Shown piece by piece: positions 7,942 through 20,472 of a DNA stretch of 64,000 nucleotides (positions are counted from its first letter, which is position 1; every line of letters begins with the position of its first letter). The position numbers were made by a program, and so were the translations under genes. The DNA comes from JACCXG01 sp963785755. Its GTDB lineage: Bacteria; Acidobacteriota; Vicinamibacteria; Vicinamibacterales; 2-12-FULL-66-21. The notes under the pieces are model-generated. The model saw nothing but the letters and a program-made list of their open reading frames with translations, was not told where the DNA came from and made no database searches. The stretch spans positions 1-64,000 of the forward strand of contig CAWAXG010000065.1 of NCBI GenBank assembly GCA_963785755.1, in the 5' to 3' direction.

Positions 7942-10834
7942 TTACTCCGGAAGCGTCAGCACCCAGGCAGAGAGTCCGTGCGTGGCGGCATAGAGCCGGC
8001 GCGCGCCAGTCACGAGTGTCAACGCCGATACCTCGACGTTGGGCATGCCCGGCGCGGCCAGGGTCCAGTCGTTGCTGCCCGCGGTCCTGCGCGCGACGCC
8101 GAAATCGGTTGACGCGTAGAGATCGCCTGTCAGCGCATCGAACACGACGGAGGTCACCGGCAGATCGCCGATGAAGCCGGCGCCCGATCCGTCGAGGTTG
8201 GTCCATGTGGCCGTCGCCGTGCCCGGGTTGTAGACGACCTCGAACACGTGCCCCGGCAGCGCCGGCGTCGCCGCGTTGAATCCGTTGTAGGAGATCCACG
8301 CGCGGTTCGCGTTGTCGGGGTCCACGAAGATGCTGGTGACGAACCGGTTCGGATCGTTCGACGCCGTGGGATCGATTCGCGTGAACACCACACCGCTCGC
8401 AGGAGCGTCCCCATTCTTCGAGATGAAAACCCGGCCCGGCGACGTGGCCGCCCACAGCGTCGATGCGTCTTGCGTGGCCCGCGCCACATACGACACAGCG
8501 CCTCCGGCGCGATCGGTGCCATAGAGCGTACCGGAAGCCGTGAGGCGCGTCGCGGCATCCGGGTTCGGCGGAGGTACCCACGGATCTGGCGGCGCGGCCG
8601 GCGGATTGTAGCCCTGCGCGCCAAGCGGTTCCCAGTCGCCGCAGTAGATCGTGAAGTCTCCGGTGAACTCGTTGCAGCGCCCCCGGAAGTCCGGAAGGGC
8701 GAGCCCGCCCGTTCCGTGCGTTTTCGTCCGCCAGACGTGGCCCAGCCCTGCCCACATCGTCCCGCTCACGGCGGGATCGGAGATGAGCGGCGGATAGAAC
8801 AATTGCGGCTCGAGCAGCAGGCGGTCCCCGATCCAGTTCCAGTCGTGGATCGCCCCGTTCTCGAAGTTCACGTCGGGCGACGCGCCGAAGAACGTGTGGA
8901 AACGGAAGGTGTTCAACGCGACGTCGAATCCCGACTGACCGCCATCTCCCCACATCGTTTGTTTCCAGTACCGCTGTGGACCCCGAGGTCTGGAACGTGC
9001 CGTTGTCCTGCGTGCCGCCCATCACGTGATGCGGATTGGTCGGATCGACCGACAGGCTCTGAAACTGCAGCGTGGCGAGCCCCCGGTTGATCGCGTGCAG
9101 CTGGCGCGGCACGCGCGACAGCAGCTGGCGGCACCGCGCCATGGGCACGGCGCCCAACGCTCGCCAATCGCATTCCGACGACGCGTTCCCGAAGTCGCCG
9201 CTCGATCGCATGACCCCCCCATCCGATCCGCTGAAGAACTGGAAGGGGTTGCCCGGGCGGACAACGATGGCATGGTGATCCGGATGGAGGCCGTTCGGAT
9301 AGAAGGTGCCGGTGGTGTCCTTCGTCATGTCCGTGAAGCTGACGCCGGCATCCGTGGACAGGATCAGCGCGCGGCCGTTCGAAATGCCCGCGGGCTCGCC
9401 GTACTGATACGAACCGCCTACATACACGAGATCTGGATAGCCCGGAGGTGTGTAGACCAGGTTGTCGTACCAGCACTGGCCTGTGCAGTAGTCGAAGGAT
9501 CCAAAGCCAGGCAGCGCAGGGTCCGGGCTGGTGAGGTCGACGAACGTCGGCATCCCGGTTGCCACGTCGTCGCTGCGGAACAGGCGGCTGTAGCGGGGAA
9601 ACGGCTGGCCGCCGATGATCACCGTGCCTCCTGTCGATCCCTCGCCGATATACATCCTGGTCTTGCCATTCGGCAACGTCGTCACCGCGATCTCCGGCCT
9701 CATCGCGCCGTCGAGGGAAAGCAGCGACGGTTTGATCTGCACCCAGGTGGTTCCGCCGTCCGGCGAGCGCCAGACCCCGCGCGCGTACGATCCTGCGTAG
9801 ACGATGGAGGGATCCACGGGATCGAGGACGACCCTGCGTACACCCTGGCCGGAACAGGCGGCTGTGATGACAGGAAAGCACTGGGCCGCCGTCGGCGCGC
9901 CGTTGTGCAGGAACGTCCAGGACGCGCCGCCGTCGCTGGTCTTCCACAGACCCTGCGGCTGCGCGCCGGGGATCGTCGCCGTCGCGCCGCCGACCGACGA
10001 CACGCCGCGGACCCCGCGCGTCGTCGCGACGTAGACGATGGACGGGTTGGTCGGGTCAACGGCGATCGAACCGGCAGCGCGCCCGCTGAAGTGCGCTGTG
10101 CCAAACGGACCGGACCACGTGGTACGCCGTCGGTCGACCTGTACACGCCGACGCCCGCTGCGGAGTCACCGGACCCGTTTGCTTCCCCGGTCCCGATCCA
10201 GAGGGTTTGTCCCGACGCGTCGTTGGGATCGAGCACGATGGACCCGACCGCGTTGATGCCGATGCTACCCGAGAGGTATTCCCATCGCGGGCTTCCTGAG
10301 AGGGCGTTGTCGGTGCGCCACACGCCACCACCCGCGGCGGCGATCCAGATGCGACAGTCGCCTGGCCGGCACGTCGGCGCGATCGCCATGGCGGTTATGC
10401 GTCCGGATGCTTCGGTCCTGACTCGGAACGTAGCTGAAGCGATAGAACGTCTGCTGGTAAACGGCGCTGGTCGGTCCGAGGAACTCCCACCCGGCGGGTC
10501 CGCCGGATCCAGAGCCCCTGGCCTCGAGTTCCTCGAACGCGCGTCGCGCGTTCGTGAGGCGCTCGAGAGGGATGTCATCGTCCGGATACGCGCGCGCTCC
10601 GAACTTCTCGTCGCTATATCCACCACCGCCGAATTCCCCGCCCAGTCCCGGCAGCGCCTGACGAAGTCGCCCGAGGCGTTCGTCGACGCCCGCCGGCCGC
10701 CTGCTGGTGCCGTGGCGGACGGCTGTGATATCCGGGGCCATGCGGGCCACGGAGAACGCGACTCCTGCCAAGACAACAGTGATTCCCGACAAGCATGCGG
10801 CGATCGCGGCGAACGTGCGACTCGAACGCGTCAT
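7942..10834 (-). CDS. Secreted BNR/VPS10-type beta-propeller protein (frameshifted)
   Basis: This is one long secreted propeller protein split over three frames by shifts near 10415, 10120 and 8965, about 960 residues when joined. It begins MTRSSRTFAAIAACLSGITV, a signal peptide, followed by a Gly/Arg-rich linker. Repeated Asp-box blades follow, such as IWIAAAGGGVWRTDNALSG, GLWKTSDGGASWTFLHNG, GVWRSPDGGTTWVQIKPSL and GRVFISKNGDAPASG. The family includes sialidase-like and VPS10-like propellers, which are often cell-surface or secreted in Acidobacteriota. No sialidase active-site set is evident, so a catalytic role is not supported. The last blade ends LSAWVLTLPE. A divergent AT-rich region lies upstream. 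Confidence 0.8.
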
Positions 10835-10916
10835 GAGCCCCCCTTTTCCGGTCGCGCACCGGTTTGAGGCGGCGAAGCATACGCCGCTGAATGACAGGGG
10901 TCAAACTGATAATGCT

Positions 10917-10950
10917 AGTGATGAGCTGCTGTTTCTTAGTGATGAGTTGC
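10917..10950. repeat. Pair of 13-base direct repeats with 21-base period
   Basis: AGTGATGAGCTGC (10917-10929) and AGTGATGAGTTGC (10938-10950) differ at one base and are spaced 21 bases apart, two turns of the helix. They sit in an AT-richer gap between the minus-strand propeller gene (start 10834) and the small plus-strand frame at 11051. The arrangement fits two regulator subunits on one face of the DNA. No -35/-10 pair stands out. Confidence 0.35.
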
Positions 10951-11050
10951 AGATACTGCTGAGCTACAATCCAACCTTCTCAACGGACAAACCGAATGCG
11001 CACCGGGGCGCGTTCACGTCAGCTCTCAGTCGCTGATTGGAGGTTCCGTG

Positions 11051-11200
11051 ATGTCCGTGTATCAGCCGCTCGGAAAGGTCGAAGGACAGGCCGCGTTCAT
11101 CCTGGCGCCGTCGGTGAAGGTCAAGGTCGGCGGCGGGTTCAACATGCCGAGCGCCGCCTGCTTTCGGGTAGGTGTCGTGTTCCTGATCGGCGCCAAGTAG
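11051..11200 (+). CDS. Small frame resembling the C-terminus of an outer-membrane barrel
   Basis: The 49 residues MSVYQPLGKVEGQAAFILAP to FRVGVVFLIGAK look like the last strands of a beta-barrel protein, with alternating hydrophobic residues and a GGGFNM turn. A GGAGG lies eight bases before the ATG, which favours translation. The same frame is open upstream to about 10950 without a start, so it may be the tail of a gene whose front is lost. I do not recognise a family. Confidence 0.35.
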   Translation: MSVYQPLGKVEGQAAFILAPSVKVKVGGGFNMPSAACFRVGVVFLIGAK

Positions 11201-11225
11201 CGGCGCCTGCTGCGGGCATCGATCT

Positions 11226-12995
11226 TTATTGCGATCGCGACGCGAGGTATGCGCTCAGCAGACCCACGTTCTCTGCAAACGTTCTCGACCTGATGATGCG
11301 CTGGCGGGGCGGCTCGGGCCCGGCAAACACTTCCAGCGTGTCATTTTCTTTCACCGTCAGCGGCTTGCCGCCAAGCGTCACGACGAGTTCGCTGCCGGCA
11401 AAGACGGAGACGAGCCGATTGGCTTTCCCGATGACTCCGTCTTCGACCCACGCGCCGCGAGCATCCATGGCGTCGATCGCCGCGCGCACCCGCGAGGGAA
11501 GCTCGCGATCTGCGCCTTGCTCCGCAGCCCGCGCGCCGCCGGCCGGAACCTCGGCCCATGGGGAGAGGCCGCGGAGCTTGTCAGGTCTTCTCAGCGACGC
11601 CGTGCCGCTCTTCTGGACGGCATTGAAGTCGCGCTCGATGCCGGCAAACCCCGAGCCGGAAGTGATCACGGCATAGTGCGTGATCACGGATGCGTCACTG
11701 TAGCTCACTTCGTAACCGTCCACGTTCGTGGTTCCCTGCCCGATCGCCGTCACGCGCGTGCCTTTCGTGATGTACAGCGGCCTGTTCGTGTGCAGCTCGT
11801 AGAAGCGCGCCATGCACGGCGTGTTACCCGGGCAGGCGCGCCGGCGCGCCTCCGATGGCGTGGCGACATCGGGCAGCATCGAACGCTTGTAGTAGGCGAG
11901 CGCCCGCGGTATCGGCTCGAGATATTTCCGGTTCCCGGTCTCGCGATAGAGCAGCAGCAGCGCCCGCAGCACGCTCTGTGATTCGCCGCCGGTGATCGAC
12001 GCCGGCTCGAACTGGCGCGCCCAGGCCGGATGCATGTCTCGATCGTACTGCTGCGCCCATCCCGGCTGCGGCTCCGGCATCTGCGCGAGCAGGATGAACT
12101 CGCCGCTTTTCTCCGCCGATGCGAGATAACCGGGCTCGTTGTAGATCCGCGCCGCCTCGAGCATCGCGTCCATCGCATCGACGATGGAGTTGTCGTTGAA
12201 GGTGTAGTGCGTGAAATAGCTCGCTCCGGGCCACTTGCGTGGCCACGACTCGGGGTAGCTGGCACGCTTGACGGGAAAATCCGATGCGGCCGGGAACTGC
12301 GAATACCGCTGCGGCCAGGCGCCGTTGGGATACTGCGCCTTGACCAGGCTGTCGAGAGCGAAGCGCGCGGCGTCGTGAATCGCCGCATCCTTGAAGCCGA
12401 GCTCGCGATCGACCCGCATCAGCAGGCGCACGGCTGCCTGCGTCACGTTGTCGTCGAGCGTCGTCGGCCGCTCCGGGCCGGCGGCTTCACGCCGGGCGCA
12501 CCCGCCGTCGGTCCGGTAGGGAAACTGCGCCCGCTTCGACGGGTCCAACTCGACGTAGTAGTCCCAGCCACCGCTGCAGTACTGCCCTTTCACGAGGACT
12601 CGTGCGACGTCACGCGCCGCTTCGAGGTAGTAGGCGTCGGCGGTCGCCGCGTAGGCCTCGAGGTACGCCATGCCGACCAGCGGCGTTCCGTCGCGCTGGA
12701 TCTCGACCCGCGTCGGTCCCTCGCTCATCTCCGAGCGGCCGTAGCTGAGATCCTCGGCGTAGGCGAAGTGGTAGCCGCCTTCAGTGGCGACCTTCGTCCG
12801 GTAGAACTCCACGGCTTTCCGCAGTGACGTGCGCGCCCGCGCGCGAAGAGCAGCGTCAGTCTCCTGGCCCGCTTCGTTCCGTGCGCCAGGTGCGGCGAAG
12901 CTCCATGCGGAACCCCGCTCGGGCAGACTGCGCGCGATCGGGGCGCCGATGGCGCCGATGACGATGACGACACAGGCGAGGGAGTCGGTGCGCAT
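11226..12995 (-). CDS. Pectate lyase, PL10 family, secreted
   Basis: The 589-residue protein would cleave polygalacturonate by beta-elimination outside the cell. The N-terminus MRTDSLACVVIVIGAIGAPI is a signal peptide. The alpha/alpha-toroid body contains the PL10 signatures KGQYCSGGWDYYVELDPSKR, NDNSIVDAMDAMLEAA, EPQPGWAQQYDRDMHPAWAR and FEPASITGGESQ; the conserved Arg and Asp residues of these blocks are present. A further 100-residue C-terminal part without a recognised domain follows. I choose the ATG at 12993-12995. The same frame is open 690 bases further upstream through the hicAB region, but that part has no signal peptide and lies antisense to real genes. The gene is monocistronic. 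Confidence 0.88.
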   Translation of the reverse strand: MRTDSLACVVIVIGAIGAPIARSLPERGSAWSFAAPGARNEAGQETDAALRARARTSLRKAVEFYRTKVATEGGYHFAYAEDLSYGRSEMSEGPTRVEIQRDGTPLVGMAYLEAYAATADAYYLEAARDVARVLVKGQYCSGGWDYYVELDPSKRAQFPYRTDGGCARREAAGPERPTTLDDNVTQAAVRLLMRVDRELGFKDAAIHDAARFALDSLVKAQYPNGAWPQRYSQFPAASDFPVKRASYPESWPRKWPGASYFTHYTFNDNSIVDAMDAMLEAARIYNEPGYLASAEKSGEFILLAQMPEPQPGWAQQYDRDMHPAWARQFEPASITGGESQSVLRALLLLYRETGNRKYLEPIPRALAYYKRSMLPDVATPSEARRRACPGNTPCMARFYELHTNRPLYITKGTRVTAIGQGTTNVDGYEVSYSDASVITHYAVITSGSGFAGIERDFNAVQKSGTASLRRPDKLRGLSPWAEVPAGGARAAEQGADRELPSRVRAAIDAMDARGAWVEDGVIGKANRLVSVFAGSELVVTLGGKPLTVKENDTLEVFAGPEPPRQRIIRSRTFAENVGLLSAYLASRSQ

Positions 12996-13130
12996 GGGCG
13001 CATGATACTGCGCCTGCGGTGAGACTGGATTTTGCTGCTCGAGTTCGAGAAGTCTCTGAAGACTGGCTCGGTAGGCGAGCTCGTTCCAGCTCAATCGAGC
13101 CGGCGCCGATGCGAAAAGTCCGGCTGCTTT

Positions 13131-13167
13131 TTGACGCAACCTAACGTTAGGTTCTATGATGATGCTG
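13131..13167 (+). promoter_or_regulatory. hicAB promoter with palindromic operator between -35 and -10
   Basis: TTGACG (13131-13136) and TATGAT (13155-13160) are separated by 18 bases. The perfect 16-base palindrome AACCTAACGTTAGGTT (13138-13153) fills the spacer, so a bound HicB antitoxin would cover the polymerase site. The expected transcript start falls on or next to the GTG start codon at 13167, which would make the message leaderless. Confidence 0.7.
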
Positions 13168-13352
13168 TGACCTGGGCCGAAGTGATCCGCAAGTTGAAGG
13201 CTGCGGGATTCGTGGAGGTGCGGTCTGGAAGAGGAAGCCACATGTTGCTGAAGCATCCGGCAACCGGCAAGGAAGTCTGGGTTGCCGTTCACACGAAGAA
13301 GGACGCCGGTCGGTTGGGCAATCGCATCCTGCGCGAGGCAGGTGTCGAATGA
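13167..13352 (+). CDS. hicA: HicA-type mRNA interferase toxin
   Basis: The 61-residue protein has the HicA/YcfA double-stranded-RNA-binding-like fold. It starts (GTG) VTWAEVIRKLKAAGF, continues VEVRSGRGSHMLLKHPATGK with the catalytic His in GSHMLL, and ends VAVHTKKDAGRLGNRILREAG. HicA toxins cleave mRNA and tmRNA independently of the ribosome. I choose the GTG at 13167 because it fits the family start and lies seven bases after the -10 box. The open frame reaches back to 13032, but the operator falls inside that extension. Its stop TGA overlaps the ATG of hicB (ATGA), so the two are translationally coupled. Confidence 0.85.
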   Translation: MTWAEVIRKLKAAGFVEVRSGRGSHMLLKHPATGKEVWVAVHTKKDAGRLGNRILREAGVE

Positions 13353-13705
13353 CCGTCCACTATCCGATTGTCCTCGAGACCGAGGCGAACGGCGTCGTGA
13401 GTGCCTACGTGCCCGGCTTGCCGGTCTATGCCGCGGCAGATAGTCACACGAAGGCCGAGCGCGCAATTCGAGCCGTGTTGACGGCGTATCTGGAGGCCCA
13501 CCCAGGCAGCCGCTCAGACGCACAGGTACGCGTGGCGCGCTTCTCCGACCGGCGAAAGACGAAGATCGACATCGTAGGCGTCGCGGCGCTCGTGGGAGCG
13601 CGTCGGAGCGCAACCAAAGCGCGAGCTTCGCGCGCGAACGGCCGGCTTGGGGGACGACCCAGGAAGACTGCGACGACAGCACGTCGCGCGAAATCGACCC
13701 GCTGA
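13349..13705 (+). CDS. hicB: HicB-type antitoxin
   Basis: The 118-residue protein begins with the HicB partial RNase-H-like domain (MTVHYPIVLETEANGVVSAY and VPGLPVYAAADSHTKAERAI). It ends in a Lys/Arg/Ala-rich basic tail (ANGRLGGRPRKTATTARRAK) instead of a clear HTH or ribbon-helix-helix. The N-terminal domain masks HicA and the C-terminal part would contact the operator at 13138-13153. The toxin-first gene order is usual for hicAB. The basic tail is longer than in many HicB proteins. Confidence 0.8.
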   Translation: MTVHYPIVLETEANGVVSAYVPGLPVYAAADSHTKAERAIRAVLTAYLEAHPGSRSDAQVRVARFSDRRKTKIDIVGVAALVGARRSATKARASRANGRLGGRPRKTATTARRAKSTR

Positions 13706-14043
13706 ACGCGCCACGATCCGGTCTCTCGCGGCCACAGCAATTTCAGATCGCCGCACGAATTCGTCGAGCTGCCGGAGCAGTGCGGTGACCTGGTTCCTTC
13801 GCCTTCCGCGGTTCGGATTCCCCTCATCCCGGATTCGAAGGCGTCACTCGGACGCCGCCCTGCGGCTGCGATCCCGCCTTTCACGAGCCGATCCCGTCGC
13901 CTGCATTTGACGTTCTAATGTAAGAACTGATATTCCATTGGCTCGTCTAATAGAGAGCGGGCTGAGGACCGGGGACGCCTGGGATCTGGTGGCCGGCCGC
14001 TCAGACGCTGCGCCGGCGTGACGTGAACACAGGGAGAAACAGG
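13706..14043. other. Intergenic region upstream of the second permease
   Basis: No gene is supported in these 338 bases. A possible promoter TTGACG (13907-13912) with TATTCC (13931-13936) lies near the right end. The spacer begins with an inverted repeat GTTCT-AATGTA-AGAAC (13912-13927), which could be an operator for the permease gene at 14044. Confidence 0.35.
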
Positions 14044-16713
<2,670 letters not shown>

Positions 16714-16758
16714 GGCGACCGGCGGCGCCACCAGCGCTGCGAGCGAGAACGGTCGTGG

Positions 16759-16778
16759 CTTCCGGCTTCAGCCGGAAG
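16759..16778. terminator. Perfect palindrome between two convergent permease genes
   Basis: CTTCCGGCTTCAGCCGGAAG is an eight-base perfect stem with a TTCA loop, 45 bases after the stop of the left permease and 13 bases before the stop of the right one. It could end transcription from both sides. It lacks a T tract, and this sequence type also occurs as a dispersed repeat. Confidence 0.45.
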
Positions 16779-16791
16779 GATGTGGGTGTCG

Positions 16792-19264
16792 TTACGTCTG
16801 CCGCAGCACGCTGATGGGATCGACGCGCATCGCGCGGAGGGCAGGAATCACCGACGCGATGAGACCCGCCAGGCCGAGCACGACACATCCGCTGACGAAC
16901 GTCAGCGGATCGGTTGCCGTCACGCCAAACAATTGCGCCTCGATGTAGCGCATGCCCAGGAGCGCACCCGTGAGACCTACGGCGACTCCGATCCCGAGCA
17001 GTCGGATCCCCTGGCCCAACAGCAGGGTGACAATCGAGGCTGGTTGCGCGCCCATGGCGAGGCGAATGCCGATTTCCGGCGTCCGCTGGGTCGCGGCGTG
17101 CGCCATCACGCCATAGAGGCCAAGCACCGCGAGGACCAACGCCACGGCGCCAAAGAGGCCGACGAGTGTGGCCATCATCCGTGGCCCGCTCAGCGTGCGA
17201 TCGAGAACGTCGCTGAGCAGCTGCGGCCGCTCGACGGCAAGCTGGCTGTCGGCTTGCCGCACGGCTTCGCGAATGGCCGGCACGAGCGACATGGGGTTGC
17301 CGGCGGCGCGCACGTGCAACGCGACGCCCGACTCATAGTTCTGCGCCAGCAGCAGGTAATAGGCTGGCGGTCTCTCGCGTTCCAGGGTGGTGGTGTAGAC
17401 CGTATCGGGGACGACCCCGACGACCTGGAGTTGGCTGGCTTCGTCTCGCAGCGTCTTGCCCAACGGATCTTCGTTCGGCCAGAGCCGCTCGGCCAGGGAC
17501 CTGGTCACGATGGTCACGCGCGGCGTGTTGGGACCATCGGATGTATTGAACGGGCGTCCCTGAAGGATCGGCATGTTCATCGTTTCGAAGTAGCGATGGC
17601 TGACAACGTTGGCGCGGACGCCCAGAGCGTTGCTGTTGTCCCTCTGCAGGGGGCGGCCATCCGTGCTGACGGCGGTTGACCGCGCGCCGCCACTGAGAAC
17701 GGTCATGCGCGCCGCGCCAGCAGCGACAACGCCTGGCAGAGCCTCTACGCGGGAAAGAATCTGTTCGTACACCGCCAGTCCGGCATCGGGCCCTCTCGAG
17801 CCTCCTTCAAAATACCCGCGCGCCTCGAGGTTGAGGGAGGCCACCAGGACGCGATCGATCCGGTAGCCCAGATCGACGGAATAGGCGTTGGTGAGCGTGC
17901 GGAGGAAGAGGCCGGCGCCCACGAGGAGCATGAGGCTCAGCGCGACCTGGAGCACGACGAATGCCCCGCGCATCCTGGCCGCGCGGGCGCCGGTCGTCAC
18001 GGTACGTCCCTCAGCGCGAAGTGGCGTCAGCGTCTCCCGGCGGAACATTTGAAAAGCCGGGGCAAGCCCGAACACCATTCCGCTTCCGATCCCAACGGCG
18101 AGCGTGAAGCCAAGGACGCGCGCGTTCACGGAGAGGTCCACTGCCTCGGGGATCACGAACGTGTGGAGCAGCGGCGTGGCGAGGCGGGCGACGAGCAGCG
18201 CCCCAATCGAGCCGAACATCCCGAGAAGCACGGATTCGGTGAGCCATTGACGGAGAAGTCTTGCGCGGCTGGCGCCGATGGCGACGCGCACCGCGACTTC
18301 TCTCTCGCGCGACACGGCGCGCGAGAGCAGCAGGCTCGCGACGTTCACGCACGCGATCAGGAGCACCATCACCACCGCACCCGCGAGCTGGCGCAGAACC
18401 GGTCGAGTCGTGACGCGGAGACCTCGGCCTTCGCCGAGCGGCGTGAGAATGAACCGCCGGTTGGCGTTCGTATCCGGGTACGCGGTCCGAAGGCGGCTGG
18501 CGATGACCTCGGCGCGCGCCGCCACCTGGTCGATGGTGGCGCCACCCGGCAGCCGGCCCACCAGGCTCAATCCTCGCGACCGGCGCAGGTCGAAGATCCC
18601 CGAATGACCGCGCGATCGCCGCACGGCCGCTGACGGCGGATCGACTTCGGGCTGAAGCGCGGTTGGAACCCAGACGTCGGTTGCCACGCCGACCCGAGGA
18701 CCGGCGAACCCTGGCGGTGCGATACCGATGAGCGTGTACGGGCTGCTGTTGAGATGAATCGTCTGGCCGATCAACGACTGGTCGGCATTGAACACCCGCT
18801 GCCAGAGCGCATGCGAGACGATCGCCACGCGAACGGGCGCCCCCAATCGATCATCGTCTGGCGTGAAGCCGCGGCCGACCGGGAGCGTGACCCCGAGCAC
18901 CTCGAAATAATTGCCGCTCACGAGCTGCCCGGCGACGGGTTCCGGCTGCCCGTTCACCTCCATCGTGATTGACACTGGCGTGTAGGCGGCCAGTGATGCG
19001 AACGTCCCGCTGTCACGCAAGTCGAAATAATCCGGATAGGACGAGTTCGAATAGAGCGTGTTGGATGACGTATAGACGTCGACGAGATGGTCCGGATCAG
19101 TGACGGGCGCGTCGCGGAGAAGGACGGCGTCCACGGCGCTGAAGATCACCGCGTTGGCGCCAATGCCGAGGGAGAGGGTCGCGATCGAGCGTGGCCGCAA
19201 AGGCCGGCGTGCGCAGCAGCGCCCGCAAGGCGTAGCGGAAGTCGCGACCGATATCGGACACCAT
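16792..19264 (-). CDS. ADOP-type MacB/FtsX permease without prefix domain (frameshifted)
   Basis: The protein starts MVSDIGRDFRYALRALLRTP, directly at the first MacB membrane helix, so it lacks the roughly 75-residue soluble prefix of the other two permeases. A one-base shift near 19185 joins this start to the long frame IATLSLGIGANAVIFSAVDA. Two periplasmic MacB domains and two FtsX blocks follow, ending IPALRAMRVDPISVLRQT. A GGGAG lies about ten bases before the ATG at 19262-19264. It is about 820 residues long. It faces the permease at 14044 tail to tail and shares its domain plan, which suggests an old inverted duplication. Confidence 0.85.
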
Positions 19265-19562
19265 GACGAATCTCCCTTGGCACCTTCGGATGAGCTGCGC
19301 TTCGCGAAGCCATGACGGGGCGGGCGTACAGTGGTCGCCGTCCCTGGCAAGACGTTTAGACGGCGGAGCGGGGCTTCAGTTAGGCGGGCGCCGCCTCCGC
19401 CATCCCGTAGGACCTCCGGCAAGATGGCGGTGTCCGCGAGTTCCTTTCAATCTCCATCGTACGAGATGCCGCCTGAAAACACGCCGCACTCTGCGATCTG
19501 CCGTGAGGATGTCGTCCTGGCACGCAAGGTGCTCAGTTGATCGATGTGTAGAAAGGAGTGTC

Positions 19563-20297
19563 ATGCGACACCCAGGAACCTTCGTGTTAGCAGCAGGCCT
19601 TCTCGTATCCGCTGTGCCGATTACGGCACAGGCCCAGGAAAACAAAGTCGACTTCTCGCTCAGCGGCGGCTACACCCAACCGAACTCAGAAGTGAGCGAT
19701 CGCCTGGGCGGCGGCTACAACTTCAACATCGGCCTCCAGGTCAACGTGACGCCGGTCATCGGCATCGAGGGCATGTACAGCTTCAACGGCCTCGGTGAAA
19801 AGCAGATCAGTGTGGACGTGTTCCCGCCGACTGCAACCCCACCCATCGCTGGCGTCGGCGGCGGAATTCCCACGAACTTTTTCGGCGACATGAACATGCA
19901 GTACGGAACCGCGAGCCTCGTCGTGCAGAAGCCGGATGGTCCGGTCAAGCCGTACGGAGTCGTGGGCATGGGCGTCTACTATCGCCCGGTCCGCCTGACG
20001 ACACCCGGCGCGGGTTGGGTACCTGGGTACTGTGACCCGTGGTTCTACATCTGCTATCCGGGTGGATGGGTCGAAACGACGAACATCATCGGCGAGCGCA
20101 GCAGTACCGACTTCGGAATGGTCTTCGGTGGCGGTGTGAACTTCGGCGTCGTGTTCGCCGAGCTTCGCTATCACTACATCTGGGGACCGGAGGTGAGCCC
20201 GCTAACACCGACTCAGCCCATCGCGGGTGTGGATGTGTCGGATACCCGAAAGGCCAACGGCCAGTTCCTCGCGACGACGTTCGGCCTCCGCTTCTAG
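19563..20297 (+). CDS. Outer-membrane beta-barrel protein
   Basis: The 244-residue protein has a clear signal peptide (MRHPGTFVLAAGLLVSAVPI, cleavage after AQA) and then a porin-like OmpA/OprF-type barrel. Alternating strands such as VDFSLSGGYTQPNSE, YGTASLVVQKPDGPVKPYG and FGMVFGGGVNFGVVFAELRY alternate with turns, and the protein ends in LATTFGLRF with the C-terminal Phe used for outer-membrane insertion. A loop near residues 155-170 has two Cys (CDPWFYIC). An AAAGGAG precedes the ATG. It stands alone. The function is unknown beyond the location. Confidence 0.8.
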   Translation: MRHPGTFVLAAGLLVSAVPITAQAQENKVDFSLSGGYTQPNSEVSDRLGGGYNFNIGLQVNVTPVIGIEGMYSFNGLGEKQISVDVFPPTATPPIAGVGGGIPTNFFGDMNMQYGTASLVVQKPDGPVKPYGVVGMGVYYRPVRLTTPGAGWVPGYCDPWFYICYPGGWVETTNIIGERSSTDFGMVFGGGVNFGVVFAELRYHYIWGPEVSPLTPTQPIAGVDVSDTRKANGQFLATTFGLRF

Positions 20298-20390
20298 CGA
20301 GCTCCAGCCCTGAGCCGGAAGGGTCGTGAGCTCGCTTCGAACTCGCCACCGCGTTTTTCTCACGCCGCGGCAGCGAGGTCCTCGTTCGGT

Positions 20391-20416
20391 CCGGCCGGGG
20401 CATCGGCCCCGGCCGG
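20391..20416 (+). terminator. Strong GC hairpin after the barrel gene
   Basis: CCGGCCGGGGC (20391-20401) pairs with GCCCCGGCCGG (20406-20416) across a four-base loop, an 11-base perfect stem. It lies 94 bases after the barrel stop and 57 bases before the next start. No T tract follows. Confidence 0.5.
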
Positions 20417-20472
20417 CCGGACGGGACGGTAAGTCCGCCGCTTGACCCCCAAGTCGGCGACAATGACCCACG

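Noticed and set aside
12996..13682. 229-residue N-terminal extension of the pectate lyase
   Set aside because: It is antisense to hicAB and its operator, and the signal peptide begins at 12995.
16759..16778. Palindrome as an IS end or attachment site
   Set aside because: It has no target duplication or recombinase gene nearby; a terminator or dispersed repeat fits better.
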